Assembly (NCBI GenBank): GCA_963682025.1
Contig: OY821517.1
Location: 18,254,048 to 18,318,047 of the forward strand
Reading direction: 5' to 3'
DNA length: 64,000 nt
From: Cordilura impudica
Lineage: Eukaryota; Arthropoda; Insecta; Diptera; Scathophagidae
Under the pieces are notes generated by a model, which searched no databases, was not told where the DNA came from, and worked only from the letters and a program-made list of their open reading frames with translations. This document shows, piece after piece, positions 47,386 through 58,284 of the stretch (the stretch's first letter is position 1; each line of letters opens with the position of its first letter). The position numbers were made by a program, and so were the translations under genes.

Positions 47386-48936
47386 TTTTTGCATGGATAT
47401 AATAATAAAAATTATTTATTTAGGCCTTGGCTACAATTTTGCTGAAGAAGTTTGGCCTGAGAACGCAAAAAGTCTTTGGAGGTTTTACTATACTGGCCTA
47501 GTGCTTTCACCGTGACGAAAACATAATTTGCATTCAAAAACCATTTTTAAGTTGTATTCTGGGAACATGACAATATTATTCTGTCAGTTAAAAATCCCAT
47601 TTAAGAATGTTTAATACATTTTACAGCTTCCAGCATATTTTCTGAATGCCATTTCTGAAATTCACTTATATTTTCAATCGTCTTAATATATAAATTTAAA
47701 ATAAAATTAACAACAAACAAGTAAGAAAGTAACATTAGCTGTAGGTCGTCTATATGGCATTCTACATTACCCTATTACCAACAAAATTAAAAAATATATA
47801 TATAAAGCTTAATAAATAAACAAATTAATTAATTACAAATATTTAGTAATTAATTTTTTTTTTTTTAATATTTGTGTAATATTAAGTTACCAAATCCAAC
47901 TTCGAACACACTCCATAATAAAAGTCGAAAAAGCACCCATATAGATATGCTACCAAAGTAACTGACACTAATGAATACGATTATTTTCTCAACGTTTATA
48001 TAAACGAAGATTTACGAAATATCCATTAGTTTTGGAAATAAAGTGGTGGTCAACATTACTTTTAAGGGTTCAGTAATTCCAAAATTTGTTATGAACAATT
48101 TTTGACACTATGTGCCCCACTGTACAACAGTTTTAATTTTATACCACAACATGATATAAAATTATCTTTGAAATATGAAATGTAGGTTTTTTCTATACCA
48201 AATTGAAAAAAAAAAAAAAAAACAAACATAACCACATTTTTGAGCAATGACGCTGATGATGACAGTAATTTGGTTTATAAGAAATACAATTAAATGCAAT
48301 ACATATTTCGGAATTTGAATGGAGGTAGTTTCTTTCTGTACATAATGGCATAGATAACAGAAAATACAAAAATCTTGTCATAACAAGTGTATAATGAAAA
48401 GAAACTTGTTTTAATGCTCCACAAAAAAATATGAACAATTTTTATTGCCATACAAAGATGTGGTACACTAGAAACCGTTAGTAAAGAAAATGATTAGCAA
48501 AAAAAAAAAAAAATGTTTGGTAAATAAAATTGGTTAGTAATCACATTTAATACAATTCTGTGGTATCAATCTGGAATGTCAAAGAAAAATATTTTAAAGT
48601 GCCGGAATTTGATTAAAAATTACGGAATTTATTAGAACTTTTTTAACAAAAGGTTTTTTTTGTTTGAAAGTTTTTCTATTCTTTAAATTTAGAAAGAAAT
48701 TAATGGTTAAGCTCTTTTTTATTACATATAAAAAGGTCAACTAGAAGATTAATATAGATTCGTTAAATTATTGGAAATCAGTGATGCCAACTTTATACAA
48801 GCAAAAAGCGCAAAACAGTATGTCAAAATGAGCTAAAAAGGCGCTAAATTAAAATTATGCTAAAAAGCGTTAGTTATATGTTTGTAAAAAATAAAAAAAA
48901 AAAACACATATTATTTGTACATATGGGATTATTTGG
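47386..48936. other. AT-rich DNA, no gene seen
   Basis: Poly-A and poly-T tracts and short frames without recognisable domains. An 81-codon minus frame (48193-48438) ends in a Phe run derived from poly-A and is not credible. Confidence 0.45.
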
Positions 48937-49020
48937 TATTGCGGTTAAAGAACCACGAATACTCATTTGAAGTTATCACACGATTACGGTTATGGTCAAT
49001 TTTAAGCAACCACGGACCCT
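48937..49020 (-). mobile_element. small mariner fragment
   Basis: ATTGCGGTTAAAGAACCACG, then GAAGTTATCACACGATTACG and TTATGGTCAATTTTAAGC match, in reverse complement, the part of the 44.6-kb mariner around 45145-45225. It is only ~80 bp; the rest of the 83-codon frame around it is unrelated. Confidence 0.7.
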
Positions 49021-49266
49021 TTTTCGGACTGATTATTTCATATCAAAATTACAGAGCATATGAAAATGATAGCAAACCTATGGTAGTCAAATATAATTTG
49101 GATTTCACCCGAAGACATGTATCCCATTCATTTAAACTAATTGCCTATCGTTGGAAATACAATTAAAGATAAATTCTGAAAATAAAGTAAAACAGCAAAA
49201 AATTCTAAGTTATTGGAAATTGTTCCCATTATCGGCAAAGCAATAAGAATTAATAAATTATATATA

Positions 49267-49644
49267 CTAGCAGATTCCAGCCCTCGAAATTCGAGTGCAA
49301 ATTCTAGGAAATTTTATTTTTTCATTAAATAAAGACCCTAAAGATATGCTTATCAATTATAGCCAATTCGCAAATCAACACAAAAAAACAAACTCATTTT
49401 TATTACAAAGACATTAACAAATTTAATAAACACACATTTAGCATTGTATAATTTTATGTATGTGTTAGTAGCAACTTTAAATGCAATTTACTCAAAATAA
49501 AGTAAAAAATTTAAAAATCTGTAAATCTGCAAAACGGCTAAAAAGAAATACCTTTAAAATAATATACGTTTGGTCAAAATCGGCATAAAATGGTAGAACA
49601 AAACATCGGTCATAAGAAATCTTCTAGTCTATTAATATTATAGA
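49267..49644 (-). mobile_element. Helitron-like MITE, copy 9
   Basis: CTAGCAGATTCCAGCCCTCG at the left and TCTAGTCTATTAATATTATA at the right. Subfamily with the ACCCTAAAGATATGCTTATC block, very close to copy 1. Confidence 0.8.
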
Positions 49645-49763
49645 TTTACCAGGACCTAACAAAGGTACAGATATATGCACAACGGTAGTAGCTAGCTCTT
49701 TCTGAAGTAAAATTATTTATTTCAAAAGTCATATCTATAATTACATATGGCATAAATACGACG

Positions 49764-49800
49764 CACAGTGGACCATTTGACGAGAAGGCGGTCAAAAATC
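49764..49800 (+). repeat. Transib left terminus, RSS-like
   Basis: CACAGTG (49764-49770), then 21 bp, then TCAAAAATC. The heptamer equals the V(D)J recombination signal consensus. The nonamer-like block matches ACAAAAACC at 7 of 9 positions. The spacer is 21 bp rather than 12 or 23. Confidence 0.85.
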
Positions 49801-50310
49801 TATAACTTTTGATTGGATTGGAATTCTCGACCGAAAATAAAAAAAGTTACGGTGGGTTTAAAATACATTTTCATTTGTAGTTGAATTTTAGTACAAAAGT
49901 GAAGTGTTAAAAGTTAAAAAAAGGTTTTTTTAACATAATGTCTTATTTTTTCAGTTAATTTTACAATTAATACAATTTTTTAAGTTAATTTTTTCAGAAA
50001 ATGCCAAACTTTGGCCCCCGTAAACATTTTAGTCCTAATGTGCACAAGGGCCAAAGGTTGTTTTTTTTTTTGAAAGATCCCGAGTTAAAATATAATTTGT
50101 TAAGCAGCGAACGTAAAAGTTACCTTATATTGGTTCAAGATAGGGGAGTTTCAATGAAAAACTCGTATGTTTTTGCTTTAGTTAAATTTTTTTTATTGTC
50201 TTTTTAAATATTTCTATATCAATTTTTATTGTAAATTTATGAAATATAACAATTTTTATTGTAAATTTACAAAATATATAAATTTTTAAATCAAGAAAAT
50301 CTTTTAACTA

Positions 50311-52432
50311 CAGTAGTTTCCGCTTAATTGATCCTCGCATAATTGATTTACCCGCTTAATTTATTCTAAAAAAGAGCAATGAAAAATATCAATATAATGT
50401 TCGTGGAAAAATTCCCGCTTAAATGAGTTCCGTTTAATTGCGGTACCCTTTTAATTGACTTAAAAATATCAACCCTTTTCGAAAATCACATACAAAACTG
50501 CCGGTTAATTGCTATTTGAAAATTTCCACAAATGATAATTAGTATAAATCCAAAATAAAAGTGTGGCAACTCCGAAAATCATATGCTTTATTTATCCTTC
50601 ACTTGATTAAAAAGTGTTAGAAGTTTTTGTGAAAAATGAGTGGAAGAAAACACACCAATTTAAACATTAAGCAAAAATTGGAAAGGATGAACTTTGCGCA
50701 AAATATAAGTGCTCTAAGGCCACCATAAATAGAATTTTAAAAAATAAAGACACAATTCTAGAAAAGTCAAAGACTTTTAAGTGGTCAACCAAAAGAGAGA
50801 GAGCCGGTGCGTGCGCAAATGTGGAGAAAGCCCTTTCATTTTAGTTCAAACAAATGCGTGAATCTGGTGCCCTGCTTTCACGCAACATGATTTTGGAAAA
50901 AGCAAAGAAAAGAGAATTCATAACACTAAGAAAAGTTCAAGGAGAGGGTGCATCCGGTGATATTGATGCCGCAAATGTTTTCTTTGATACGGTTTTGCCG
51001 AATTTGATTTCGAAATATGAGCTTACAGATATATTTAACGCTGATGAAAGCGGTTTATTTTTCCGAGCTTTGCCTAATTCAACTTTAAGCAAAAAAGGGG
51101 ACCAAACACGAAGCTTTAAAAGTTCAAAAGAACGATTGACATTGCTTTTTATTTGTAACGTTACCGGTGATTATAAAAAAGTTACTGTCATTGGTAAGTC
51201 AAAAAATCAATGGTGTTTCAAAAACAAAATATTGCCTCTTGAGTATTATTCCCAAAACAAAGCTTGGGTGACTCCAGATTTATGGCATAAAATTTTGCTT
51301 TCCCTTTATGCTGAAATGGAAAAACAAGGACGCAAAATAATATTGTTCGTTGATAATGCATATTCTCATAAGACATCAGCAGTTCAGCAAACATTAACTT
51401 GCAATATTTACCAGCTAATACAACATCAATAGCGCAACCCCTAGATCAGGGTATTATTCACTGTTTTAAATCTTACTACCGACAAAATATTGTACGCAAA
51501 CAAATTTCTGCAATAGTAAGTGGAAGAACTATGGGAGATTTCGTGAAAAACTTAAGCATTTTCCATGCCATGCATATCATCAAAAATTCTTGGTGGCTTG
51601 TTAAACCTGCTACTATACCAACTGTTTCAAAAAGGTAATTTTGCATTCATTTAAAGCGTTACTACACATATACAATAACTAAATATGTACCCTTTCAAAA
51701 TCTTAAAATTTTAGGCAAAGTTATTTTCCTCCACCCATGCCGATTTAGAAGGTGATATTGTTGAACTCTGTATTGATGTTGAAAACCAAGGTGAATTTGA
51801 AAATTACGTCCGCTACGACGATAACTTGCAATGCTGTGGACAACTTACAGATCAGGAGATAATCAAAGAAATCGACAATGTTTTGACTTCAGAGTCTTCC
51901 GAAGATGAAGAAAACGAGGAAATTGTTAACAATCCTCCTTCAAATAAAGAAGCATTGGCTTGTCTTAATATCCTTCGGGAATATTTCTTACCAAATAATA
52001 ATTTTTCAAATGAACTTGATAATATGGAAAACACTGTTACAAAACACAAATTCAGACGGTGATGACAGATTTTTTTAAACATATTTAGTTATGTATTTAT
52101 GTACATAGTATAGTAGATTTAGCATGAACTCATACATACATACATATTTGATCTCATTTTTTATATGCTATTTATGATATTTTAGTTCCTTTTTAACCAT
52201 TGTACATTGAACGTACCTGATTTCTTTTTTGTTTCTTTTTAATAAATTATTTGAATTTTAAAAATTTTCAATATGTAATGCATTTCATTTTTTATATATA
52301 CATACATACGTGCATAATCATTTCAGTCTTTGTTTTATTGATCACGAAGCTACTTAATTAAACGCGTTTCTTTTAATTGCGTCCGTGAATCAATTAACAG
52401 AGTATCGGGTATCAATTAAGCGGAAATTACTG
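50311..52432 (+). mobile_element. Tigger-like (pogo) transposon, 2.1 kb, inside Transib
   Basis: CAGTAGTTTCCGCTTAATTG at the left and, inverted, CAGTAATTTCCGCTTAATTG at the right. TA flanks at 50309-50310 and 52433-52434. Subterminal regions repeat the AATTGA motif many times. The transposase is on the plus strand. The insertion lies just downstream of the Transib transposase C-terminus. Confidence 0.9.
50636..52062 (+). pseudogene. Tigger-like (pogo/jerky-type) transposase, 3-4 lesions
   Basis: The start MSGRKHTNLNIKQKLERM (50636) is the CENP-B-type helix-turn-helix. A frameshift near 50680 moves to a frame with KYKCSKATINRILKNKDTI. A TAG near 50842 interrupts ALSF*FKQMRESG. The catalytic domain at 50854-51432 has IFNADESGLFFRALP (first Asp), TLLFICNVTGDYKK and IILFVDNAYSHK (second Asp). 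A frameshift near 51405 leads to YLPANTTSIAQPLDQGII with the third Asp. The tail from about 51795 encodes YDDNLQCCGQLTDQEI and an acidic SSEDEENEEI stretch, common in Tigger C-termini. All three acidic residues survive. Similar domesticated host genes exist, but the TIRs and TA duplication show that this is a transposon. Confidence 0.9.
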
Positions 52433-52439
52433 TATATAA

Positions 52440-54256
52440 AAAAAAGTGTAACTTATTGTTAGTGTAATGAAAAAGTACTTTAAATCAACCATTTTAGTAA
52501 AAATTTCTTCTAAATAGCTTTGATTTTCATCTTCTAGAAGTTGTTTAGCTTCTTCGTCTAATTCAATAGAGGTATTTTTCCATTTTTGACGAATGTTGGA
52601 CATATATGGATCTGAAGTGCACAACAAAATAGTGATAAGGTCTTCAATAGTACAACATCTGGACATTTTCCTTGTGTTGTGCTCGCGAAAGAATCTTTAG
52701 TCTTTGTTCCTTTTTTCTTTCGCTTCTTCAGATAGATCTCCTATTGGATCTCCTATTTTATGAACTGTGGATGGCATATATCTCCAAGAGTATTTTTCAT
52801 TATAAAGTATAGCTGTTTTATTGGCCTACTCTCCAAATTTTTTTGCATTTATCTTTCTGCTGCATGCTAGAACTTGTAATATGATTTTGAATCGTCTTAT
52901 TAATTCATGATCTACACCTGTGATAGATGCTGCAGTTTTCGGATCGGAAAAAAATCTCCTTGCAGTATTTCCATCATTTGTGTTTCCTTCCCCTTGTTTT
53001 GGTTGGTCGATTACGAGGCCCTAGCTGTAGATATTTTTGTTGAATTTGTTGTTTTTTGCTTTCTTTTTTCTAATTGACTTGATGTCTTTTGGCATATAAT
53101 GCAGCTTGACGTTGACTTTGTTCCAGTTAAAGCGTGTGCAACTTTTCCATCAATCATTGTGAGACACATTTTAAAATGTACTTCAATGTCTTGGTCATCA
53201 AATTTAAATATTACTGGTTGAAGTTCCTTAATTTGATCTTTTATTTTTTGAACTTCTTCAGTTATGACATCTTTGGTTTCCTTTTTGAATGCAAATTTTA
53301 TTGGTCTGCAATACTTTGTTGAAGAAGGAATTTCATTTCTGCATATGGAAAGAAAGATACCATAAATAATTAGCATCTCATGAATTTTCGGCATTAAATT
53401 GCTTATATTGTTTCTGACCAGAGGATCCATCACATCCCCATTTAGAAATTAAAGTAATGCTGTTATTACCAATTTTTTTTAAATGATCAGTATCAAGCGT
53501 ATTTAGCAATCGTTCTGCAGTTTGTTCAAGGAGATCTTGCAATTTTATTTCTGCTTATGTTGAAATGACACTAATAGCATATTGTGAAGGTAAGCATTCT
53601 TTTTTGGCAGAAACTAAATCTCGGTACTCTGGAAAAATCCCACAATTCTTTTCATTGGTTCGCTTTCGCAATTCCTTATATTGATTTTTGGTCAATTTCA
53701 AATCCAAAAATAGGGCGAACGCTTCTTCCGGCGTAAATTTCTTATCTTCAATTGGTGTAGGAATGCTTTTCAAAATCCTCTTTGTGCGCCTTGGGCTCGC
53801 TTCTACTATTTTTTCAATTATTTCAATTGTATTTTTGTTTTTTTTGGGTTGGTTGAATTTGGTGCAAAAATGAATCCTTAATAATTCTTTGAGAAATTTC
53901 TTCATTGATATTCTCCAGCTTGCGCCTTCGACATCTTTCACTAAATCCGTCAATTGGTTTTGCTGGTCGACCCTTTTTCTACTTTCGTTGGCAGTTGTAG
54001 ATGCACTCTCAAAAATAAGTTCCTTTATTAACCAGTCTTGGTAACGTTTGTACATCTTTGCCTTGCTATGAGAGCATTCAATGTACCGTCTTTTCAAATT
54101 CGATGCAAAATTAGTAATTTTTCCTTTGTGCATTTCAATGTCTTCTAGGTTACAATTCTTAAAGAAGTCGTTGCTCACTATGTGCAAAATTACATCGTCT
54201 ACATCATTTCGTTGAAAATAAATATCTGCCAGATCTCTGTAACAGTACTTAGCCAT
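52440..54256 (-). pseudogene. Transib (RAG1-like) transposase, broken
   Basis: Family role: DDE transposase related to the RAG1 recombinase core. Start chosen at MAKYCYRDLADIYFQ (54256). The first piece (53555-54256) has VILHIVSNDFFKNCN and a helical Lys/Glu-rich region ending in a Cys-rich-poor ECLPSQYA segment. The next frame encodes SITLISKWGCDGSSG-like sequence near 53430-53470, the expected first-Asp block. The piece 53011-53433 has STKYCRPIKFAFKKET, then MCLTMIDGKVAHALTGTKST and SCIICQ, the second-Asp block with a CxxC. After stops, the C-terminal part (52440-52990) encodes a RRFKIILQVLACS-like helix, then SEEAKER and CTIEDLITILLCTSDPYMSN. The catalytic Glu region is probably near SEEAKE but I could not place it with certainty. 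At least four frame breaks. Confidence 0.8.
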
Positions 54257-55357
54257 TGCACAAATTGTAATGAATAATAATTGTGGAAACATTATTATAA
54301 ATACTCTTTCTTGCAATTATGCAAAATAAAAATTTTTATCTTTTATTACCACTTTTAGAAGCATAAAAAACACACACCCTAACCCCTTTTAAAAGGTGAA
54401 GCATACCTGCTCATATCTTAAAGGGCTATGTCGCAATAGTTTTTTTTTTACCATTTACCTGTTATTTAAATTGTTTCCCATTTTGTCAGGTATTTAATCT
54501 ATATAACTCTAATTCAGAATATTAATGTTTTTGAAAGATACCTATGTAAATGTACCTGTAACAATTAAGCGTATTATATCTCAACCCTTTTTTATAACTA
54601 TATAACAACTCCTGACAACTCTACCGACACGCAAAAAATACACCGCGGTGCACCAGTACGACCAACTTTTGTATTCATAACACTCAGACGGACGAACGGA
54701 CATTGTTCAATCGACTCAGAAAGTGTTTTTGAGTCGATCCGTATAATAAAAGATTGATAAAGGCCCAATATTTTTGGCAGTTACAAACATCACCTCAAAC
54801 TTCATATCACATAGTGGAAAACTTTTGTATTCATAAATTTTGCAGAAAATATCTAACCTTGGGTCAGAAAAATTGTTCTGGTGCACACGGGCGGATACTG
54901 GCGGGTGTATAATGGGGTAGGATTATAGGGGAGGGTTCGGACTATAGAAGAGTGCAAGACTTTTTCTGACTGCTTTTGACTGGCAGTAGTTATGCTCTAT
55001 TAAATAGGAGATTTTCGAAAATTTGGACCTTTTTTAAATTTTTTTTTTTAAATTTCGGAATGATTCATTGATTTAACATTTTTAACATTAATAGTATGGA
55101 AGCCACAAAATTATACAAAATTTATTTCAGTTCAAAATCTTTTAAATCAAAAAAGTTACAGTCATTCAAAAATAAAAATTTACAAAGAAATTTTTAATTT
55201 TAGCAAAATACTGAGAAAGCCCATTTTCGAAGGCCCTGTTCGCTGTGATATAGTTGAGATAGAGTCGCAATTTTTTGGCTCCCGAGGTTTACTAGCATTT
55301 ACTTTCAAATGAATAACATAACTTTAAAATCGGTAACAAAAAAAAAAAAAAAAAAAT

Positions 55358-55394
55358 GATTTTTGGCCGCCTTCTCAAAATATGGTCCACTGTG
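55358..55394 (-). repeat. Transib right terminus, RSS-like
   Basis: Reverse complement: CACAGTG, 21 bp, CCAAAAATC. Same heptamer, same spacer length and same nonamer-like block as the left end, despite differences inside the spacer. Confidence 0.85.
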
Positions 55395-55399
55395 CGACG

Positions 55400-55791
55400 G
55401 CGATCTCAGAACAATCCGACCGGACAAAGAAAACTAAAAATTGGGGAAAAATTTCCTTATTGCTCAACATAATCATCTTTTGTCTCGATGCATTTTTCCC
55501 AGCTATATTCAATAGCCTCGATACCCTGTTTATAATAAGAACTGTCTACCTCCTTAAAATAGCCATCAACCGAAGACTCCCCCTCTTCATTGTTGGAAAA
55601 TCTTTTACCACCGAGTCATTTTTACAAGTTTAGAAATAGAAAATAGTTCGAGGGAGTAAAATCTGGCGAATAAGGTGCGTGATGAAGCAATTCGAACTTT
55701 AGTTCAAAAGTGGATGTCTGAACTGTTACATTGTCTTGATGAAACAACATTTTCTTTTTCGCCAAATGAGGCCTTTTTTTTTCTTAATTTA
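55400..55791 (-). pseudogene. mariner transposase, C-terminal fragment
   Basis: Minus strand from 55791 leftward: KKKRPHLAKKKMLFHQDNV (second Asp block), a FELLHHAPYSPDF-like stretch with the third Asp position changed to Asn in PSNYF, LGGKRFSNN, VDGYFKEVDSSYYKQG and ending in DYVEQ-stop. Frame is shifted at least twice. Just after the stop come the mariner terminus and the Transib target duplication. Confidence 0.8.
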
Positions 55792-56319
55792 GGGCCATTA
55801 TTACAACTTACCTTTAAAGTAAATGTTAGTTAAAGGTAACTTCCCTTTAACTTCTTTTCGTTATTACAACTTCCCAGTAAAATAAAATTAATATTTTTGA
55901 TATTGTGGCAACACCGATTACTTTTGACCAAATGAATTGCTTTATAAAATACGTAGTGGCAACGTTCCTTTATTTGTTCACAAACAAGCAAGAGAATAAA
56001 AAATAAAAACCTTTATTATAAGTTGCATAATTGTTGTAAATGTGTAATAAAACTTTTTTTAAAAATATACAAGCATATATTTAAGTATATGCAAATAAAT
56101 TTATTTCCAAAACTAAATTGGTATGAATTTCTTCTTCATAGATCAGAAAATGTGGCAACATTAAATACACAAACCTCACGTTAAAAGTTAAAGGCAACAA
56201 TATCTTCCCTTTAGCTTATCGGTCACTTTTAGCTTAAAGTATAGTTGTAATAACGAAAAACTAATAATCTGCCCGATAATATCCTAACTTTAGCTATTGG
56301 CAAGTTGTAATAATGGCCC
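55792..56319. mobile_element. 528-bp MITE, TTA target duplication
   Basis: Inverted ends GGGCCATTATTACAACTTAC and GGGCCATTATTACAACTTGC. TTA at 55789-55791 and 56320-56322. Additional internal GTTATTACAACTT motifs near 55860. No coding frame. It fits PIF/Harbinger by target size. The ends differ from those of the TTA-flanked elements at 21628 and 24767. Confidence 0.8.
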
Positions 56320-56342
56320 TTAATCCCTTAAACGTGTAATGG

Positions 56343-56640
56343 TGCGGCGTTGGTGGAAGATCCGCTTCCGTTTCCCTGAGCCTTTGCTGGTCGCACGTGC
56401 TGGCGTAGGGGCCTAGCTCGCCGGATGGGTGGGGTCTTGCTCAGGCCCAGGGAAACCGCACTACAGTTTTTCACGTGCGATTTAAAAAAAAACAACTGTC
56501 AAAACAAACGGACGCTAAATGGGACGGATGGCCATACTTACCTTGGGATTGGGGACGAGGTGTTCTGCCCCTTTTGCCCTCCCTACCATGTTACCTCGAC
56601 TCCATCTTAATTGGAGGTAACCCACAGCAATGATAAGATT
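56343..56640 (-). other. GC-rich island with hairpin and possible exon/donor
   Basis: It is sharply more GC-rich than its flanks. On the minus strand an ATG at 56589 (context AACATGG) opens 16 codons, MVGRAKGAEHLVPNPK, ending exactly at AG|GTAAGTAT, a consensus splice donor (56542/56541). The same bases on the plus strand read ATACTTACCT, like the 5' end of U1 snRNA, but no other U1 sequence follows. A long hairpin pairs CCGTTTCCCTGAGCCT (56369-56384) with AGGCCCAGGGAAACCG (56444-56459), with an inner CTGGCG/CGCCGG stem. It could be a host 5' exon, a structured RNA, or part of an unknown element. Confidence 0.35.
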
Positions 56641-58284
56641 TGGTTTGGTTATGTGTCTACATTGGGTTTTATAAACTTTATTTAATCTTCATAATTATTT
56701 GTATATAAATGAATTCTAACTTTTTGTTTACAGTTAAACTTTTTTTTTTTGTTTTTGTTTAAATTTAACGTTAAAATAATTATTTTTGCTCTATAAAATA
56801 GATTTTGTTTTGTGGAAAAATTAAATAAAATTATTATATAATGATTTAAAAAAAAAAAGAGTAGATCTAATTAGGCGGTTTTATGGATTAATCAAAAAAA
56901 ATAATAGTTTTTTTTTTTTTATAATTATTATTTTAATATGGAATATATAACGATGTTTTCAGGTGTTGTGAGGTTAAAATTTTTCATGATTCTTTTACAC
57001 CACTTATTTGTTTTTACTTTAAATTTTAATTGTGATTTTTTTTCTTTTATTTTACTTAGAACTTTCAACATTTTTCTCTTTTTTTTTTGTTAATTTACTT
57101 ATTTTTTTTTTTTTAAACTTATGCCATTATTTTTTTTTTATGTAATATAGGTAAATATATATAGAGTGCATGTGAAATGGTTTAAATAGTAGTAATAGTA
57201 CATATATAGATTAATACATAAAACGTATATAAACTATTTAGTTTATTTTCAGTAGAAGATATAAATCGTTTGTTTTTTTTTTTCTTCCTTTTACCTCCAC
57301 TGTATTTGCTTAATGATGTTTAAAAAGTGCGCTGTTGCTGGGTTTTTTAAATCCTTTTACCATTTTTCAGATATATATTTTTGAATTCGCTTTTAAAATT
57401 TATATAAAACTCTCGTTTCCATTGACTCATGACACGAATCCTTTTTGTAAAAGCTCGGTATTTGGTTTTTATTGTATTTCGATCTTTACTTTTGAAGACT
57501 TAGTTTACAATGATTTTCCAAAAATACAAAAACAGTGATTTTTTTTTTTTATCGAAAACTTATTTGTTTAAGAAAATATGCTTCGCTACACTCCCTTATC
57601 AAAACTTGAATGCTTTTTTTTTAAATTCTAAATTTATTAAACTTTAAATTTTAATTTCTTTTACACAACTGTACTTCTGTCTTTAAATTTTAACTTTTTT
57701 CAGTTCACTTCAATAAATCAGACCTTTCCTCCTTCACAATCAGAACATCAAATCCCTTCAATAGCCAAACCTTCAATGAATTTTAAATTCTGGCGTCATC
57801 TTCATAACACCAATTATACAAGACTTTTTTTTTTATATTACCTACGCTCACCCACTCATTGAATAGCCTATGTATGTCATTATGTAACTTTTTATCTCTT
57901 TATCCCTAATACACATAGATATACATACATTCGTTCATAATCTCACTCTTTTCGTAAAAAAAAATACCAACTCATATTAAAAGGAGAGAGAGTAAGTGAG
58001 ATTATTGAGTGAATGAAGGGGCAAGCTAATACCAATAGCTGAAAACCAAGTGGGAGAACGAGAAGGATTGCAAGCTGTAGTTGACCCATACATACATGAA
58101 TAATCATGAATTCATATAAACAACGAAGAGACAAACAAATCGCTCCATTAATCAGTTTGCAAAAATAGAACAAAAAATTTTCCATTAACATGTTACCATA
58201 TAAGGTGTTGTTTACATGAACATACTTGAACTTGAAAATAATTTCAAGATCAAGGTTATATTTTTTTTTCTGCTTTCTTTTTCT
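56641..58284. other. AT-rich DNA, no gene recognised
   Basis: Very T-rich on the plus strand with many homopolymer runs. The right third contains a moderately GC-richer patch (57960-58080). No coding similarity was identified left of the mariner fragment. Confidence 0.45.

Larger units (their letters stand above)
49764..55394 (-). mobile_element. Transib-family transposon, full length, CGACG target duplication
   Basis: CACAGTGGACCATTTGACGA at the left and, inverted, CACAGTGGACCATATTTTGA at the right, both continuing GAGAAGGCGG. Perfect 5-bp duplication CGACG (49759-49763 and 55395-55399), matching the CG-rich 5-bp target known for Transib. A broken Transib/RAG1-like transposase is on the minus strand. 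The element is 5631 bp including a 2122-bp Tigger insertion plus duplicated TA, so about 3.5 kb on its own. Both this copy and the deleted one contain a fragment of dispersed repeat B (54690-54815). Confidence 0.9.
49759..56342 (-). mobile_element. mariner relic split by Transib and by a TTA MITE
   Basis: Joining 49757-49763 to 55395 onward reads TA then CGACGGCGATCTCAGAAC, which resembles a mariner terminus (compare CGAGGGCGGATC). Coding similarity to mariner follows at 55460-55791 on the minus strand. The Transib therefore inserted into the terminal five bases of a mariner. The MITE at 55792-56319 then cuts the same mariner, and a few mariner-like bases continue to about 56342. Confidence 0.6.

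Noticed and set aside
48915..49166. 83-codon frame as a gene
   Set aside because: The first third overlaps an ~80-bp mariner fragment read in an unintended frame; the rest has no domain.
50854..51432. 192-codon frame as a host jerky/CENP-B-like gene
   Set aside because: It is the middle of a Tigger transposase flanked by inverted ends and a TA duplication, with frameshifts and a stop on either side.
56532..56560. U1 snRNA gene because of ATACTTACCT
   Set aside because: Only the ten 5' bases match. No stem-loops or Sm site follow, and the same bases are explained as a splice donor on the opposite strand.
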